64,000 nucleotides of DNA. It comes from Fibrella aquatilis. GTDB lineage: Bacteria; Bacteroidota; Bacteroidia; Cytophagales; Spirosomataceae. The translations under genes and the position numbers were made by a program. Location of the stretch: positions 372,001 to 436,000 of the forward strand of contig NZ_JAFMYU010000002.1 in the NCBI RefSeq assembly GCF_017353255.1, read 5' to 3'. Under the pieces are notes generated by a model. That model made no database searches and was not told where the DNA came from. It was given only the letters and a program-made list of their open reading frames with translations. Shown here piece after piece: positions 1 through 8,002 of the stretch. Within the stretch, counting starts at the first letter, position 1. Each line of letters starts with the position of its first letter.

Positions 1-776
1 CTCGCCGTACCTACCTTTTCATACAGCTTGGCCAGGCGATGGGCATGTTCGTCGTAGGCGGCTTCAAAGAGCGAAACGGCCCGGTCGGTACCCACTACTA
101 CACTGGCACTAAGCACGTTGGGTGGCCGGCTGGCTTCGGTGAGTAGCTTCGCGGTTTCGGCTTTGAGGCAGTTAATGAGCACGGCTCCACCTACAGTGCT
201 GCCGGGGGCCACGGGCGTGTCGAGGCCCGGCACGGTCACCATTGCATCACCGACGGGGGCGCCGGTGTCGAGGATGAGGTCGGCGAAATCGCTCAGCTTT
301 TTGCCGTCGGCACGCTTGCTCATGCTTTGGGCGGCGTGCTCCTGCGTGACCAACGCAACTACCTTAATGCCCTGCTGCTGAAACAGTTCGGCCATCTCGA
401 TGGGCACTACGTTGCAGCCGCTGGACGAAATGATGAGCGCTGTATCCAACTTGCTGAGGGCGAAATTTCGGAGAATACGGTTGGCCAAACCGGGTACATT
501 TTCCAGAAACATGGCCTGCCGCTGTCCATTGGCCCCCACTACCAGGTTATGGAAGGTAAGCGAGAGTTCAACGATGGGATTGAAACCAGGAAACGACCCG
601 TAGCGCGGCCACATCTCTTCCACCATAATACGGCTGTGGCCCGAACCGAAAACGTGTACCATACGGCCCGCCAGGATGCTGTCGGCAAACCACTGGGCAC
701 CCTGCTGAATCTGTGCCTCCTGCGCCGCCACCGTATCCAGTATAGCGCGGCATTTTTGGATATAATCTTGTGTCAT
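1..776 (-). CDS. SIS-domain phosphosugar protein (partial, 3' end outside window)
   Basis: The frame opens at the ATG at 774-776 (MTQDYIQKCRAIL) and runs off the left edge without a stop, so about 258 residues are visible. HVFGSGHSRIMVEEM (residues 41-55) and ALIISSSGCNVVPIEMA (113-129) are the two Ser/Gly phosphosugar-binding loops of a SIS (sugar isomerase) domain. GSGHS and the overall length resemble the UPF0309/YckI-like group. SIS proteins isomerise sugar phosphates or sense them; the substrate cannot be read here. A ROK sugar kinase lies 1.2 kb away, which suggests local sugar or amino-sugar metabolism (inference). The gene is divergent from the next one across a 49-bp-arm hairpin. Confidence 0.85.
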   Translation of the reverse strand, partial: MTQDYIQKCRAILDTVAAQEAQIQQGAQWFADSILAGRMVHVFGSGHSRIMVEEMWPRYGSFPGFNPIVELSLTFHNLVVGANGQRQAMFLENVPGLANRILRNFALSKLDTALIISSSGCNVVPIEMAELFQQQGIKVVALVTQEHAAQSMSKRADGKKLSDFADLILDTGAPVGDAMVTVPGLDTPVAPGSTVGGAVLINCLKAETAKLLTEASRPPNVLSASVVVGTDRAVSLFEAAYDEHAHRLAKLYEKVGTA

Positions 777-793
777 AAGGTGGGGATGTTTTT

Positions 794-905
794 AATGTAA
801 AATGAAGAATGTAAAATGGGTGTTAGCGGGTCGGCTTCGCGCCTGCAACACTGAAAGCGCGAAGCCGACCCGCTAACACCCATTTTACATTCTTCATTTT
901 ACATT
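794..905. repeat. Foldback element 1: 49-bp perfect inverted repeat with heptad arms
   Basis: Arms 794-842 and 857-905 are perfect reverse complements with a 14-nt loop. The outer part is a degenerate 7-bp repeat (aatgtaa / aatgaag / aatgtaa / aatgggt). The inner part is G+C-rich and ends cggcttcgcgc. It sits between two divergent genes, so any promoters for them must lie in or beside it. Confidence 0.9.
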
Positions 906-931
906 CATTCTCCAACCCTAATAAGCCCTCC

Positions 932-1954
932 ATGCCCCTTATCTCCCGAAAAAAACTGGTTTATCCCATTCGCCAGCCCCTGCGCGACTACCTGACGCAC
1001 TACAACCGCGAACATAAACTGCCAATTCAGTACAGCGACCTGCTGCGCTACGACAACTCGGCGTCGCTCTTCGACAAGCGCAACCGCGACACGCTCTGGG
1101 AAACGGTTTATTTTCCGGCATCAGAGGCCAACGACATGCTGCTGGGGCTGAAACAGATCTATGCAATCCTGAAAGCCGACGGCGACATGTCGGTCACGGG
1201 CCACCTCACCATCGACCGGGTTGATCTGTGTAGTTATGGCAACACCCAGCCGTTTCGGGTGCGGGTGCGAAACCTGGTGAATGACAATTTCGACTATTTC
1301 TATATCAAAAACGCCGATGCCTCGCGGGTGTATGGCCTTGAATTAGAGCATATTCTGTCGCCAAACCGTATCAGTTACCTCACCAGCGGGCAGACCCTGA
1401 TTGAAGAACACATTGCGGGGATTCCAGGCGACATGTTTTTTGAGCAGCAAATGAACGACGCCGACCGGAACCCCGTGCGGCTCTGCAAGGAGTTTGTTAA
1501 ATTCAACGAACGCTGCTTCGTGCGCCTCCTGGGCGACATGCACTCCAGCAATTTTGTGGTCGACGTGACGCCCGATTTCGACGAGGTGTACTACCGCATC
1601 CGCGCCATCGACTTCGATCAGCAGTCGTATGAGGGGCGCAAGTCGGTGTATATGCCGCAATACTATCGGCAGAATGCGCCCATTATCAAGCTGGGTACCG
1701 AATACCTGACCCCCGAAAGCGTGCGGCAATACCAGATCGAAGAACGATCGCTGATGGCCGGGCGGCTGCGGGTAGAGCAAGCCCGCATCGGCGACCTAAT
1801 GGCGGCTATGCGTTTCGACGCCATCGCCCCTGAACCCAACGTTCGTCAATTGGCTGACTCACTTGACCGGCATTACCATACCCGCCTGTTCGACACGGGC
1901 CGCAGCATGGGTGACCTCGTCTGGCGCAGCCTGGAACTACTGGCAGGGCATTGA
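932..1954 (+). CDS. Conserved hypothetical protein with kinase-like (APH-type) motifs
   Basis: 340 residues, no signal peptide. I do not recognise a named family. The C-terminal half contains RLLGDMHSSNFVVDV (about 198-212) followed about 15 residues later by IRAIDFDQQS. This spacing and pattern (GDxHxxN ... IDFD) resembles the catalytic loop and metal-binding Asp of aminoglycoside phosphotransferase/kinase-fold proteins. Upstream FYIKNADASR could hold the ATP-binding Lys and LIEEHIAG a hinge. A phosphotransferase is therefore possible, with no substrate evidence. It stands alone on the + strand between two genes transcribed leftwards. The start ATG at 932 follows foldback element 1 by 26 bp. 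Confidence 0.8.
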   Translation: MPLISRKKLVYPIRQPLRDYLTHYNREHKLPIQYSDLLRYDNSASLFDKRNRDTLWETVYFPASEANDMLLGLKQIYAILKADGDMSVTGHLTIDRVDLCSYGNTQPFRVRVRNLVNDNFDYFYIKNADASRVYGLELEHILSPNRISYLTSGQTLIEEHIAGIPGDMFFEQQMNDADRNPVRLCKEFVKFNERCFVRLLGDMHSSNFVVDVTPDFDEVYYRIRAIDFDQQSYEGRKSVYMPQYYRQNAPIIKLGTEYLTPESVRQYQIEERSLMAGRLRVEQARIGDLMAAMRFDAIAPEPNVRQLADSLDRHYHTRLFDTGRSMGDLVWRSLELLAGH

Positions 1955-2012
1955 TTTGGTTATTGGCCGAGGCAAAAACAATCCATCCGCGTATTATCAG
2001 TTAATACAAACC

Positions 2013-2921
2013 CTACACCACTTCCTGAATGGCAAAGCTTGCGGCACCGATGGCGCCGGCCATGTCGCCGAAGTGGGCGATTTTGATGGGGGTAGTCAAA
2101 CCGCCGGGACGCCATTCGTAGGCATCCATAAAAGAGGTGAGCGGCAGCAGCAAATCAGCATCGGCCTGGGTGATGCCGCCGCTTAAGACCACTACGTCGG
2201 GCGAGAAACAGTTGATCAGCGAACAAATGCCTACGGCTAGTTTCCGCACCGACGATAGCCACACCCATTGCGCAAACGGGTTGCCCTGTTTGTAGGCTTC
2301 CAATAGTTGGTAGGTACTCGTGTAGCGCCCCAACGACCGTTTTTCAATGGTGGCGTTGCCGATGGCATCTTCCAGACTGCCCGGCAGGCCCATAATGTCG
2401 CGGTCGCCTTCGGTGTCGACCGTGATGTGGCCGAGGTGACCCGCCCGCTGACTATTACCCTGGTACAGCCTCCCGTCTACGAGCAGTCCGCCGCCCACGC
2501 CCGTGCCTAGGGTTAGCAGCAGTACGTGGCGACTGCCTTTAGCCACGCCAAAGCGCGTTTCGGCCATGAGCGCGGCATGGGCATCGTTAACGACATACAC
2601 CGGCGCGTTCAGAAAATCGCCCCAATGGAAGCCCTCTAAACCAGGCAACCGACCCGGCATGTAGGCAATGCAACGGTTCGTCTCGTTGGGCAAACCCGGT
2701 GCCGATAGGCCAATTGCTTTAATCGTACTGCCTTGATCGTCAGTTGGTTTCACTAAGTCGGCATGTTGCTGTAATTCGGCTACGGTTTCGGCCACAGCCT
2801 GTTTCCAGTCCTTATCGCCGTGGGTGGGGTGATAGAGTTGCTTCACCATCTCGCCGGTGTCGATGGTCATCAGGACGCCCTTTATCCAGGTCCCGCCAAG
2901 GTCAATGCCAATTGCAAACAT
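2013..2921 (-). CDS. ROK family sugar kinase
   Basis: 302 residues. The N-terminus FAIGIDLGGTWIKGVL is the phosphate-1 loop of the ASKHA/ROK kinases. VVNDAHAALMAE (about 119-130) holds the catalytic Asp after Asn, and LLTLGTGVGGGLLVDGRL is the phosphate-2 loop. C-terminal VVVLSGGI is the adenosine loop. The usual ROK zinc motif (CxCGxxGCxE) is absent; the equivalent stretch reads AGHLGHITVDTEGDRD. This fits the polyphosphate-glucokinase or zinc-less branch rather than NagC/NagK-type enzymes. Likely role: phosphorylation of glucose or a related hexose in the cytoplasm; the donor is not determinable. Confidence 0.88.
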   Translation of the reverse strand: MFAIGIDLGGTWIKGVLMTIDTGEMVKQLYHPTHGDKDWKQAVAETVAELQQHADLVKPTDDQGSTIKAIGLSAPGLPNETNRCIAYMPGRLPGLEGFHWGDFLNAPVYVVNDAHAALMAETRFGVAKGSRHVLLLTLGTGVGGGLLVDGRLYQGNSQRAGHLGHITVDTEGDRDIMGLPGSLEDAIGNATIEKRSLGRYTSTYQLLEAYKQGNPFAQWVWLSSVRKLAVGICSLINCFSPDVVVLSGGITQADADLLLPLTSFMDAYEWRPGGLTTPIKIAHFGDMAGAIGAASFAIQEVV

Positions 2922-2930
2922 GAGGGTAGA

Positions 2931-3042
2931 GATTTACGAATTACGATGTACGATTTACGATTTTTGCTGACGCGTCAGCTTGCTGTAGCGTAAATGGACG
3001 CGTCAGCAAAAATCGTAAATCGTCCATCGTAATTCGTAAATC
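2931..3042. repeat. Foldback element 2 (tttacga heptads)
   Basis: Arms 2931-2976 and 2997-3042 are 46 bp with one mismatch. Outer arms are repeats of attacga/tgtacga/tttacga. The inner core gctgacgcgtcagc is itself palindromic. The right arm ends on the first base of the stop codon (3042-3044) of the SDR gene. The same heptad reappears at the ends of the IVP-carrying element at 27887-28426. Confidence 0.9.
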
Positions 3043-3845
3043 TAGAGATACTGTCCTTCGCTCAAATCCCAGCCGCCATCGACGGTGAGGATTTGGCCGG
3101 TGGTGAAAGCAGACTGGTCGGAGAGGAAATACACGGCGGCCCCGTCGAGATCTTCAGGTTTGCCAATGCGGCCACCGTCAAGGGGTTGCTTGGTTTTGAT
3201 AAACGACATAATGGCCTCGTCGTTGGCGGCGCGTTGGGCCATCGGCGTTTCAACCAGGGCCGGAATAAGGCAGTTAACGCGGATGTTCTGCGGGGCGTAG
3301 TAGGCTGCAATAGAGCGCGTGAAGCCAATCACGGCTGCTTTGGCCGCTGCGTAGGCGTGGGTGACGAAATAGTTAGGCGAGGGTGAATAGCTCAACACCG
3401 ACCCAATGTTCAGGATCACGCCCGGCCAAGGTTTGCCATCGATGCCCGCCGCCTGAAATGCCCGGATCGCTGCCTGATTCGACAGCATCAGCGAGGTGAG
3501 ATTGAGTTGAAACGTAGTATTCCAACCTTCCAAAGTCAGGTTGTGCAATGGCCCGTCGCCAAAGCGACGCCCCGACCCGCCAGCCACGTGATAGAGGCCA
3601 TCGAAGCCCCCGAAGATGGTTTGGCAAAGCTGAATGGCCTTGATGGCCGTTTGCGGGTCGGCGGCATCGCCGCTCATAGCCAGACCGTTACCGTTGAGGA
3701 GTTTTTCGGCGGCGGCGCAACTGTCGGGATTGCGCCCCACCACTACCACTTGCGCGCCCTCGCGCACAAAAGCCTGCGCGGCCGAGAGGCCCATGCCGGT
3801 GGTGCCGCCCACCACCACGATTCGTTTGTTAGTCAGCCAAGTCAA
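3042..3845 (-). CDS. SDR family oxidoreductase
   Basis: 267 residues, the usual length for a classical short-chain dehydrogenase. RIVVVGGTTGMGLSAA (residues 8-23) is the TGxxxGxG cofactor loop, starting GG instead of TG. VAGG stands where NNAG is usual. The catalytic Ser lies in LNIGSVLSYSP and the Tyr/Lys in HAYAAAKAAVIGF. The C-terminus TTGQILTVDGGWDL is typical. NAD(P)H-dependent oxidation or reduction of a small alcohol or ketone is expected; the substrate is unknown. The stop codon abuts foldback element 2. Confidence 0.88.
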   Translation of the reverse strand: MTWLTNKRIVVVGGTTGMGLSAAQAFVREGAQVVVVGRNPDSCAAAEKLLNGNGLAMSGDAADPQTAIKAIQLCQTIFGGFDGLYHVAGGSGRRFGDGPLHNLTLEGWNTTFQLNLTSLMLSNQAAIRAFQAAGIDGKPWPGVILNIGSVLSYSPSPNYFVTHAYAAAKAAVIGFTRSIAAYYAPQNIRVNCLIPALVETPMAQRAANDEAIMSFIKTKQPLDGGRIGKPEDLDGAAVYFLSDQSAFTTGQILTVDGGWDLSEGQYL

Positions 3846-3955
3846 CGCTGTTTACGATTTTACGGTTTACCGGTTGACGAGCTACCAGCCCACGCCAACG
3901 CATGTGCTAGTTAGCCCCGCAACGGCAAACGGCAAACCTCTGGCAGCAAACTTTT

Positions 3956-4264
3956 CTACAAATGAGGCTTTACGGCGGCCTCCAGTTTGTTCAGGGGCTG
4001 AGCACCGGTTTGCCGCCATACCACTTTGCCGTCCTTAAATAAAATCAGCGTAGGGATGCTCTGAATCTGATACTTATCGGCGGCAGCGCGACTACGGTCA
4101 ATGTCGACTTTCACGATCTTGAGCTTGTCGCCCGTGCGGTCGGCAAGTTGTTTGAGGGTAGGGGCCATAGCCTTGCAGGGGCCGCACCAGTCGGCATAAA
4201 AATCGACCAGCACGGGTTGGCCACTCTTAATAAGTTCGTTGAAAGGAAGGGGTGCCTTGTTCAT
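3956..4264 (-). CDS. trxA: Thioredoxin
   Basis: 102 residues from the ATG at 4262-4264 (MNKAPLPFNELI). An in-frame ATG at 4312 would add 16 residues unlike any thioredoxin N-terminus, so the internal start is preferred. The redox motif WCGPC is at 26-30 (ADWCGPCKAMAP) and the cis-Pro is in QSIPTLILF. Cytoplasmic thiol-disulfide oxidoreductase. Family assignment is certain; which of several thioredoxin paralogues this is cannot be told, so the symbol is tentative. Confidence 0.9.
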   Translation of the reverse strand: MNKAPLPFNELIKSGQPVLVDFYADWCGPCKAMAPTLKQLADRTGDKLKIVKVDIDRSRAAADKYQIQSIPTLILFKDGKVVWRQTGAQPLNKLEAAVKPHL

Positions 4265-4330
4265 GTGTGTGTTGTTTACAACCAAAACAGACCCCTTCGG
4301 GCCAACGTTCATTTTTTTGAGCGAAGGGCG

Positions 4331-4415
4331 AGGGAGTTGGTTGGTAGTTGGTGGTTGGTAGTTGGCTGACGCCCAGTCCGGCGTTCCGGCCGCGCGTCAG
4401 CCAACTACCAACTAC
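4331..4415. repeat. Foldback element 3 (tagttgg heptads)
   Basis: Arms 4351-4372 and 4394-4415 (22 bp, one mismatch) with more tagttgg/tggttgg heptads leftwards to 4331. The inner core is ggctgacgc/gcgtcagcc. A further inverted copy of the same heptads lies at about 6603-6630, on the far side of the A+T-rich peptidase pair. The rest of the 4265-4617 gap is A+T-rich with no gene seen. Confidence 0.8.
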
Positions 4416-4603
4416 AAACGAACACGGCTTGGCGATGTGGCGGAATTTGAAAATCGTCAGCCCGTAACCGCTGCTGAATAAAGTTACAAAAATTCATTGT
4501 TAATTCTGCTGTTCATTAGTATTCCGTCGGCTGGAACTGAAGCTGATCAGCGAACAAAAAGCTGAGAATATATTTGCCGCCCCGCCATATTGTCAAACCG
4601 CCT

Positions 4604-4620
4604 GTTGTGTGCCGTTTTTA
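4604..4620 (+). repeat. Left boundary repeat of A+T-rich two-gene cassette
   Basis: gttgtgtgccgttttta here is matched in inverted orientation by tataaaatggcacacaac at 6589-6606. The two copies bracket the A+T-rich genes at 4618-6478. The left copy overlaps the stop codon of the S41 gene. Confidence 0.65.
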
Positions 4621-6129
4621 TTTCGCACTTATCATCTTTTTCACAAACTCAATCTCTGTGTCAATTCCTTTGAGTTTATCCTTAATTGTCGGTATTATTT
4701 TATAGTCTAAAAAGTTTACTGGTGGTATAGTGAAGGGTTTGTCAGTACCACCACCTGTAACTGGTATAGTTACTTTTATTTTGCTATTTGGTAATACAAC
4801 ATTTAAACTCCAACCACCACTGCCTACACCTGCATCCATATCATCTCCATTGTCTTCGCCAACAACTTTGACAAAGCCATTGTCCCGTTGAATTAAGTGT
4901 TTCATTTTGCCTGCAAAAGCAAAGCCTGCGGAAAATGTCAAACCGTTTTGCAATAGAAAAACTTTTCCGTTGTAGGCATTTGGCATTAGTGGCTTTCCTT
5001 TTGTGTCGTGTTCGGTATACTCTGGTTTCAACTTGAACCTTCCATCAGGCAATTTGTCAATTAGTGCATAAGGATTGTATTGAAATACCATTAGAAGTTG
5101 TTTGTTCTGTTCAGTTTGCTCAACATACTTTATTTGAGTGAACTTATCACTTTGTATAAAAGACAAGCCTTGATTGTTGTCTTTGGGAATGGCTCTAAAA
5201 TAACTGGTTGCAAGTTGCCAAGTATCGTTACCACCTTCATTGTTTCGTATATCCACAATTAAATTTTCAATTCCGTCCTTTTTAATTTGGGTGAACATTT
5301 TTTCTAATAATGAAGCAAACTTTACACTATCATTTTCTACTCGTTGTGGTGCAAAGGTCTCAAACTTTACATATCCTAATTTTAATTTTGGTTCAATTTG
5401 TTTGTATTCAATAAAAGTATCCCAAGCGCCAATGTCTTTACCTGTTTGTTCTTTGTAAGCATTGGCAATAGTTTGTGGTAATTCGGTTTGCACGGTAATT
5501 TTTACCTTTGATTTTTTACCAAATGGAATAATTTCTACCAGATAATTTTCGGATGGATAAAGCACTTGTAATAAGTACTGAAACTGGTAGTAAGTGCCTA
5601 ATACTTGATACTTAAAAGTGGTATTTCGCCCATTGGCAAAAATGTAGTTGCAAAATTCCTTTGAAAGTTCTGCCGTTGTTTTGCCATTGATAGCTACAAT
5701 TTCACTTCCATTTGGAATTGATTTGTTGCTGCTGCAATTATTAATGATGTATAGCTTTTTATCCAAAAACATTAGAACAAAAGGCATATGTTTTCTGCTT
5801 TTTGGTAAAGTTCCCATTTTGAAGTTAATACCACCTTCGCCATTTGTCATACCAACACCATCGTGTCCGTGTTTTAATGCAGCCATACAATACCTTAATT
5901 TCAAATTAAATAGCTCTGTACTCGTATTCTCATTTAATGTATTATAAACACTGTCATGAAGCACTTTAAATCGTTCAGGAGTTATAAACCAATTTAACCC
6001 GGCATGCATTTCTTGCACACTAGTTCTAAATATATTGAAGTCTTCCTGTTGTTGGGAAAGTGTCAATTGCTGCTGTGCTTTTGCTTGTTGTAAAACCAAA
6101 AGCAAAAAAATTAGAATTAGCTTATTCAT
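4618..6129 (-). CDS. S41 family peptidase, secreted (A+T-rich)
   Basis: 503 residues. Signal peptide MNKLILIFLLLVLQQAKAQQ with likely cleavage after AQ/KA. The C-terminal half is an S41 (tail-specific protease-like) domain: LIVDIRNNEGGND (about 289-301) is the conserved strand-loop and FLLQNGLTFSAGFAFA carries the nucleophile Ser. The expected Lys partner is not assigned with confidence. Probably periplasmic. The base composition is far lower in G+C than neighbours, and its start overlaps the lipoprotein gene stop by 8 bp, so the two are co-transcribed and probably arrived together. Distinct from the G+C-rich S41 gene at 8003-9466. Confidence 0.85.
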   Translation of the reverse strand: MNKLILIFLLLVLQQAKAQQQLTLSQQQEDFNIFRTSVQEMHAGLNWFITPERFKVLHDSVYNTLNENTSTELFNLKLRYCMAALKHGHDGVGMTNGEGGINFKMGTLPKSRKHMPFVLMFLDKKLYIINNCSSNKSIPNGSEIVAINGKTTAELSKEFCNYIFANGRNTTFKYQVLGTYYQFQYLLQVLYPSENYLVEIIPFGKKSKVKITVQTELPQTIANAYKEQTGKDIGAWDTFIEYKQIEPKLKLGYVKFETFAPQRVENDSVKFASLLEKMFTQIKKDGIENLIVDIRNNEGGNDTWQLATSYFRAIPKDNNQGLSFIQSDKFTQIKYVEQTEQNKQLLMVFQYNPYALIDKLPDGRFKLKPEYTEHDTKGKPLMPNAYNGKVFLLQNGLTFSAGFAFAGKMKHLIQRDNGFVKVVGEDNGDDMDAGVGSGGWSLNVVLPNSKIKVTIPVTGGGTDKPFTIPPVNFLDYKIIPTIKDKLKGIDTEIEFVKKMISAK

Positions 6130-6478
6130 TGATTTTGTAATTAATGGTTAAGGTATTTGGATTGAAATTTTTAATAAAAAGATGCCCATCAGTTGGAATG
6201 AAAACTGTCTGACTGCTATTAGCTTGAAGCGATGGATTAATCCATTTTTCGATACCGTTATTTTTTACATAATAAATCTCACAGGATTGATTAGCGTTTG
6301 AGTTTGTCAATACAACATCAAAACTTGGGTGCTTGATGTCCTTCCAAACTCTAAGTTCTCCTTTTGCTGGAACTTCAAGATTGCCCGATTTTGGTTGAAT
6401 GCTTGCAAGGTTTTTGCTTGAATTACAAGCGTTAGCAATTACAATAATTGCTAAAAAAACGAAGATTATTTTTTTCAT
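6122..6478 (-). CDS. Small lipoprotein (A+T-rich)
   Basis: 118 residues. MKKIIFVFLAIIVIANACNSSK is a lipoprotein signal with the lipobox Cys at position 18. The mature part is about 100 residues, probably a single beta-rich domain (LRVWKDIKHPSFDVVLTNS, TINYKINE); I do not recognise a family. First gene of a two-gene unit with the S41 peptidase. Two direct GTCTCAAATTA repeats lie just upstream at 6531-6562 and may be regulatory. Confidence 0.75.
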   Translation of the reverse strand: MKKIIFVFLAIIVIANACNSSKNLASIQPKSGNLEVPAKGELRVWKDIKHPSFDVVLTNSNANQSCEIYYVKNNGIEKWINPSLQANSSQTVFIPTDGHLFIKNFNPNTLTINYKINE

Positions 6479-6530
6479 GGTAGTTTGGTTGAAATGATTT
6501 ACAAATGTGTCATTATTACTGTTGTAAGTC

Positions 6531-6562
6531 GTCTCAAATTAGATTTTGTAGGTCTCAAATTA
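6531..6562. promoter_or_regulatory. Twin direct repeat, candidate AraC-type operator
   Basis: gtctcaaatta occurs at 6531-6541 and 6552-6562, 21 bp apart (two helical turns), upstream of the lipoprotein - S41 pair. The same half-site (aatttgagac / gttgagac, 22 bp apart) occurs at 10255-10286 upstream of the other S41 operon. AraC-family proteins usually bind such direct half-sites, and one is encoded between the two loci. Function is inferred. Confidence 0.45.
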
Positions 6563-6588
6563 TGATTTGTGTCGGATTTTGAGGTGTC

Positions 6589-6606
6589 TATAAAATGGCA
6601 CACAAC
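6589..6606 (-). repeat. Right boundary repeat of A+T-rich cassette
   Basis: tataaaatggcacacaac is the inverted partner of 4604-4620. It is followed at once by taccaaccaccaaccaact (6606-6625), an inverted copy of the heptad arm of foldback element 3. Confidence 0.65.
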
Positions 6607-6724
6607 TACCAACCACCAACCAACTCCCCCGCCCTGCGCTTATTTTCTGAAAAATAACCCCACAATGTGGCAAGGCTGAAACTATTCGGACGGTTTGGTG
6701 GTTCACCTATCATATCCCAATAAC

Positions 6725-6759
6725 AAGCCCCGGCAGATAACCTGTCGGGGCTTTTTTTT
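6725..6759 (-). terminator. Hairpin terminator after the AraC gene
   Basis: aagccccggcag / ctgtcggggctt (6725-6736, 6742-6753, one mismatch, 5-nt loop) begins 5 bp past the gene's TAA. The A/T run lies on the gene side, so on the minus strand it is a strong hairpin followed only by a weak T-rich tail. Confidence 0.6.
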
Positions 6760-7990
6760 AGGCTACCGTGGGCACGACACTGGGTTCGGTGATCTTGGCC
6801 TTTTCGGCAAATTCTTTGGGCATCAGCCCCGTAAACTTCTTGAAAGCCCGGTTGAACGTTGCTTTGGAATTGAACCCGCAGTCGAGGGCAATGCCGAGCA
6901 GGCTCAGGTGCCGGTTCACCGGGCTGCTTACTGCTGCCTTGAACGCCTCGACGCGGTAGCTATTCACAAAATCATTGAAGTTCTTGCCCACTCCCGCATT
7001 AATTACCTGCGACAGCGCCACTGGGTTGGTGTGCAGCCGCCGGGCCAGATCCGCCAGCGACAGTTCAGGCTCCAGGTAGGGCCGTTCGGTGGTCATAAAC
7101 GTCAACAGTCTGGCGTACAGCATTTTATAGTCGTCAGACAATTCAGGATTTATAATTAACTGATTACTAGCTGATTGGCTTTGGGTCGGGTCTGCATCAA
7201 CTGGTGCAGAAAGAGTATAATCAGCTGGTATAACGTCGTTTGCTGTAGCTTGAAAAAGCAGGTGCCGGGTGGGTTGTGGCTGGGCATAGCCGGTAATGCT
7301 GGCATAGTAGATCAGCACCACCGTAGCCACATCGTCCCACCAGTTTTGCCAGTACGATAGTCCGTATAGCACACTCAGCAGGTTCATTAGCAGCGACAGT
7401 ACTGCCGTGACCGTCAGCCCGATCAGGAAGTTGCGAAACCACCGGAAGCTGATGATCTCAGTGTCGGAAAACTGGGTTTTTATCCAGTCGCGGTAGGCCC
7501 TATACAACCCCAAAGCCCGGTAGAGGTAATACAACTGCGAACCTATACCAACCGCATAGAAGAAATCGCCAATATAGTAGGGGTCGTGAACGGTGCGTTC
7601 CCACTGAATGACGAAATCATGCCCGAAGGAAAATACGACCAGCTGATACGTAGTCTCGATCAGAAAGGGGGTGGCATGAACAAAATCGGCCCTGGTGAAG
7701 TGGAAATCAGCATTTAGCTGACTTCGGAGGTAGAAATAGCAGAGCGGCGGAAAGAGCAGACCCAAGTTGCGGGGAAAAAACTCGAGTTGCCGCCACAAGA
7801 TCTCGATGCCGCCGAAGCCCAACATGTAAACCCAAATATTGAAGCAACACCCCACCAGCACCCACCCCAGCAGGCTATCGGAGAGGCGTTCTTCACGCCG
7901 CCCGCGCACCCAAAGCAAGATGGCATAGACCCACCCCTGCATAAACCCAAATAGCAGCAGTACCGAATAGATATTGAAGTGAAAATCCAT
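6758..7990 (-). CDS. Membrane-anchored AraC family transcriptional regulator
   Basis: 410 residues. The N-terminal ~240 residues hold several hydrophobic segments (e.g. IYSVLLLFGFMQGWVYAILL, LIGLTVTAVLSLLMNLL), forming a multi-pass membrane sensor domain. The C-terminal ~110 residues are an AraC/XylS double helix-turn-helix: LSLADLARRLHTNPVALSQV and LLGIALDCGFNSKATFNRAF. This layout is common in Bacteroidota. Its start is 12 bp after the S41 stop, so it is the third gene of an operon with the secreted protein and S41 peptidase. It is a good candidate for binding the GTCTCAA repeats upstream of both S41 operons (inference). Confidence 0.88.
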   Translation of the reverse strand: MDFHFNIYSVLLLFGFMQGWVYAILLWVRGRREERLSDSLLGWVLVGCCFNIWVYMLGFGGIEILWRQLEFFPRNLGLLFPPLCYFYLRSQLNADFHFTRADFVHATPFLIETTYQLVVFSFGHDFVIQWERTVHDPYYIGDFFYAVGIGSQLYYLYRALGLYRAYRDWIKTQFSDTEIISFRWFRNFLIGLTVTAVLSLLMNLLSVLYGLSYWQNWWDDVATVVLIYYASITGYAQPQPTRHLLFQATANDVIPADYTLSAPVDADPTQSQSASNQLIINPELSDDYKMLYARLLTFMTTERPYLEPELSLADLARRLHTNPVALSQVINAGVGKNFNDFVNSYRVEAFKAAVSSPVNRHLSLLGIALDCGFNSKATFNRAFKKFTGLMPKEFAEKAKITEPSVVPTVA

Positions 7991-8002
7991 AAGGTGGGCT
8001 AT

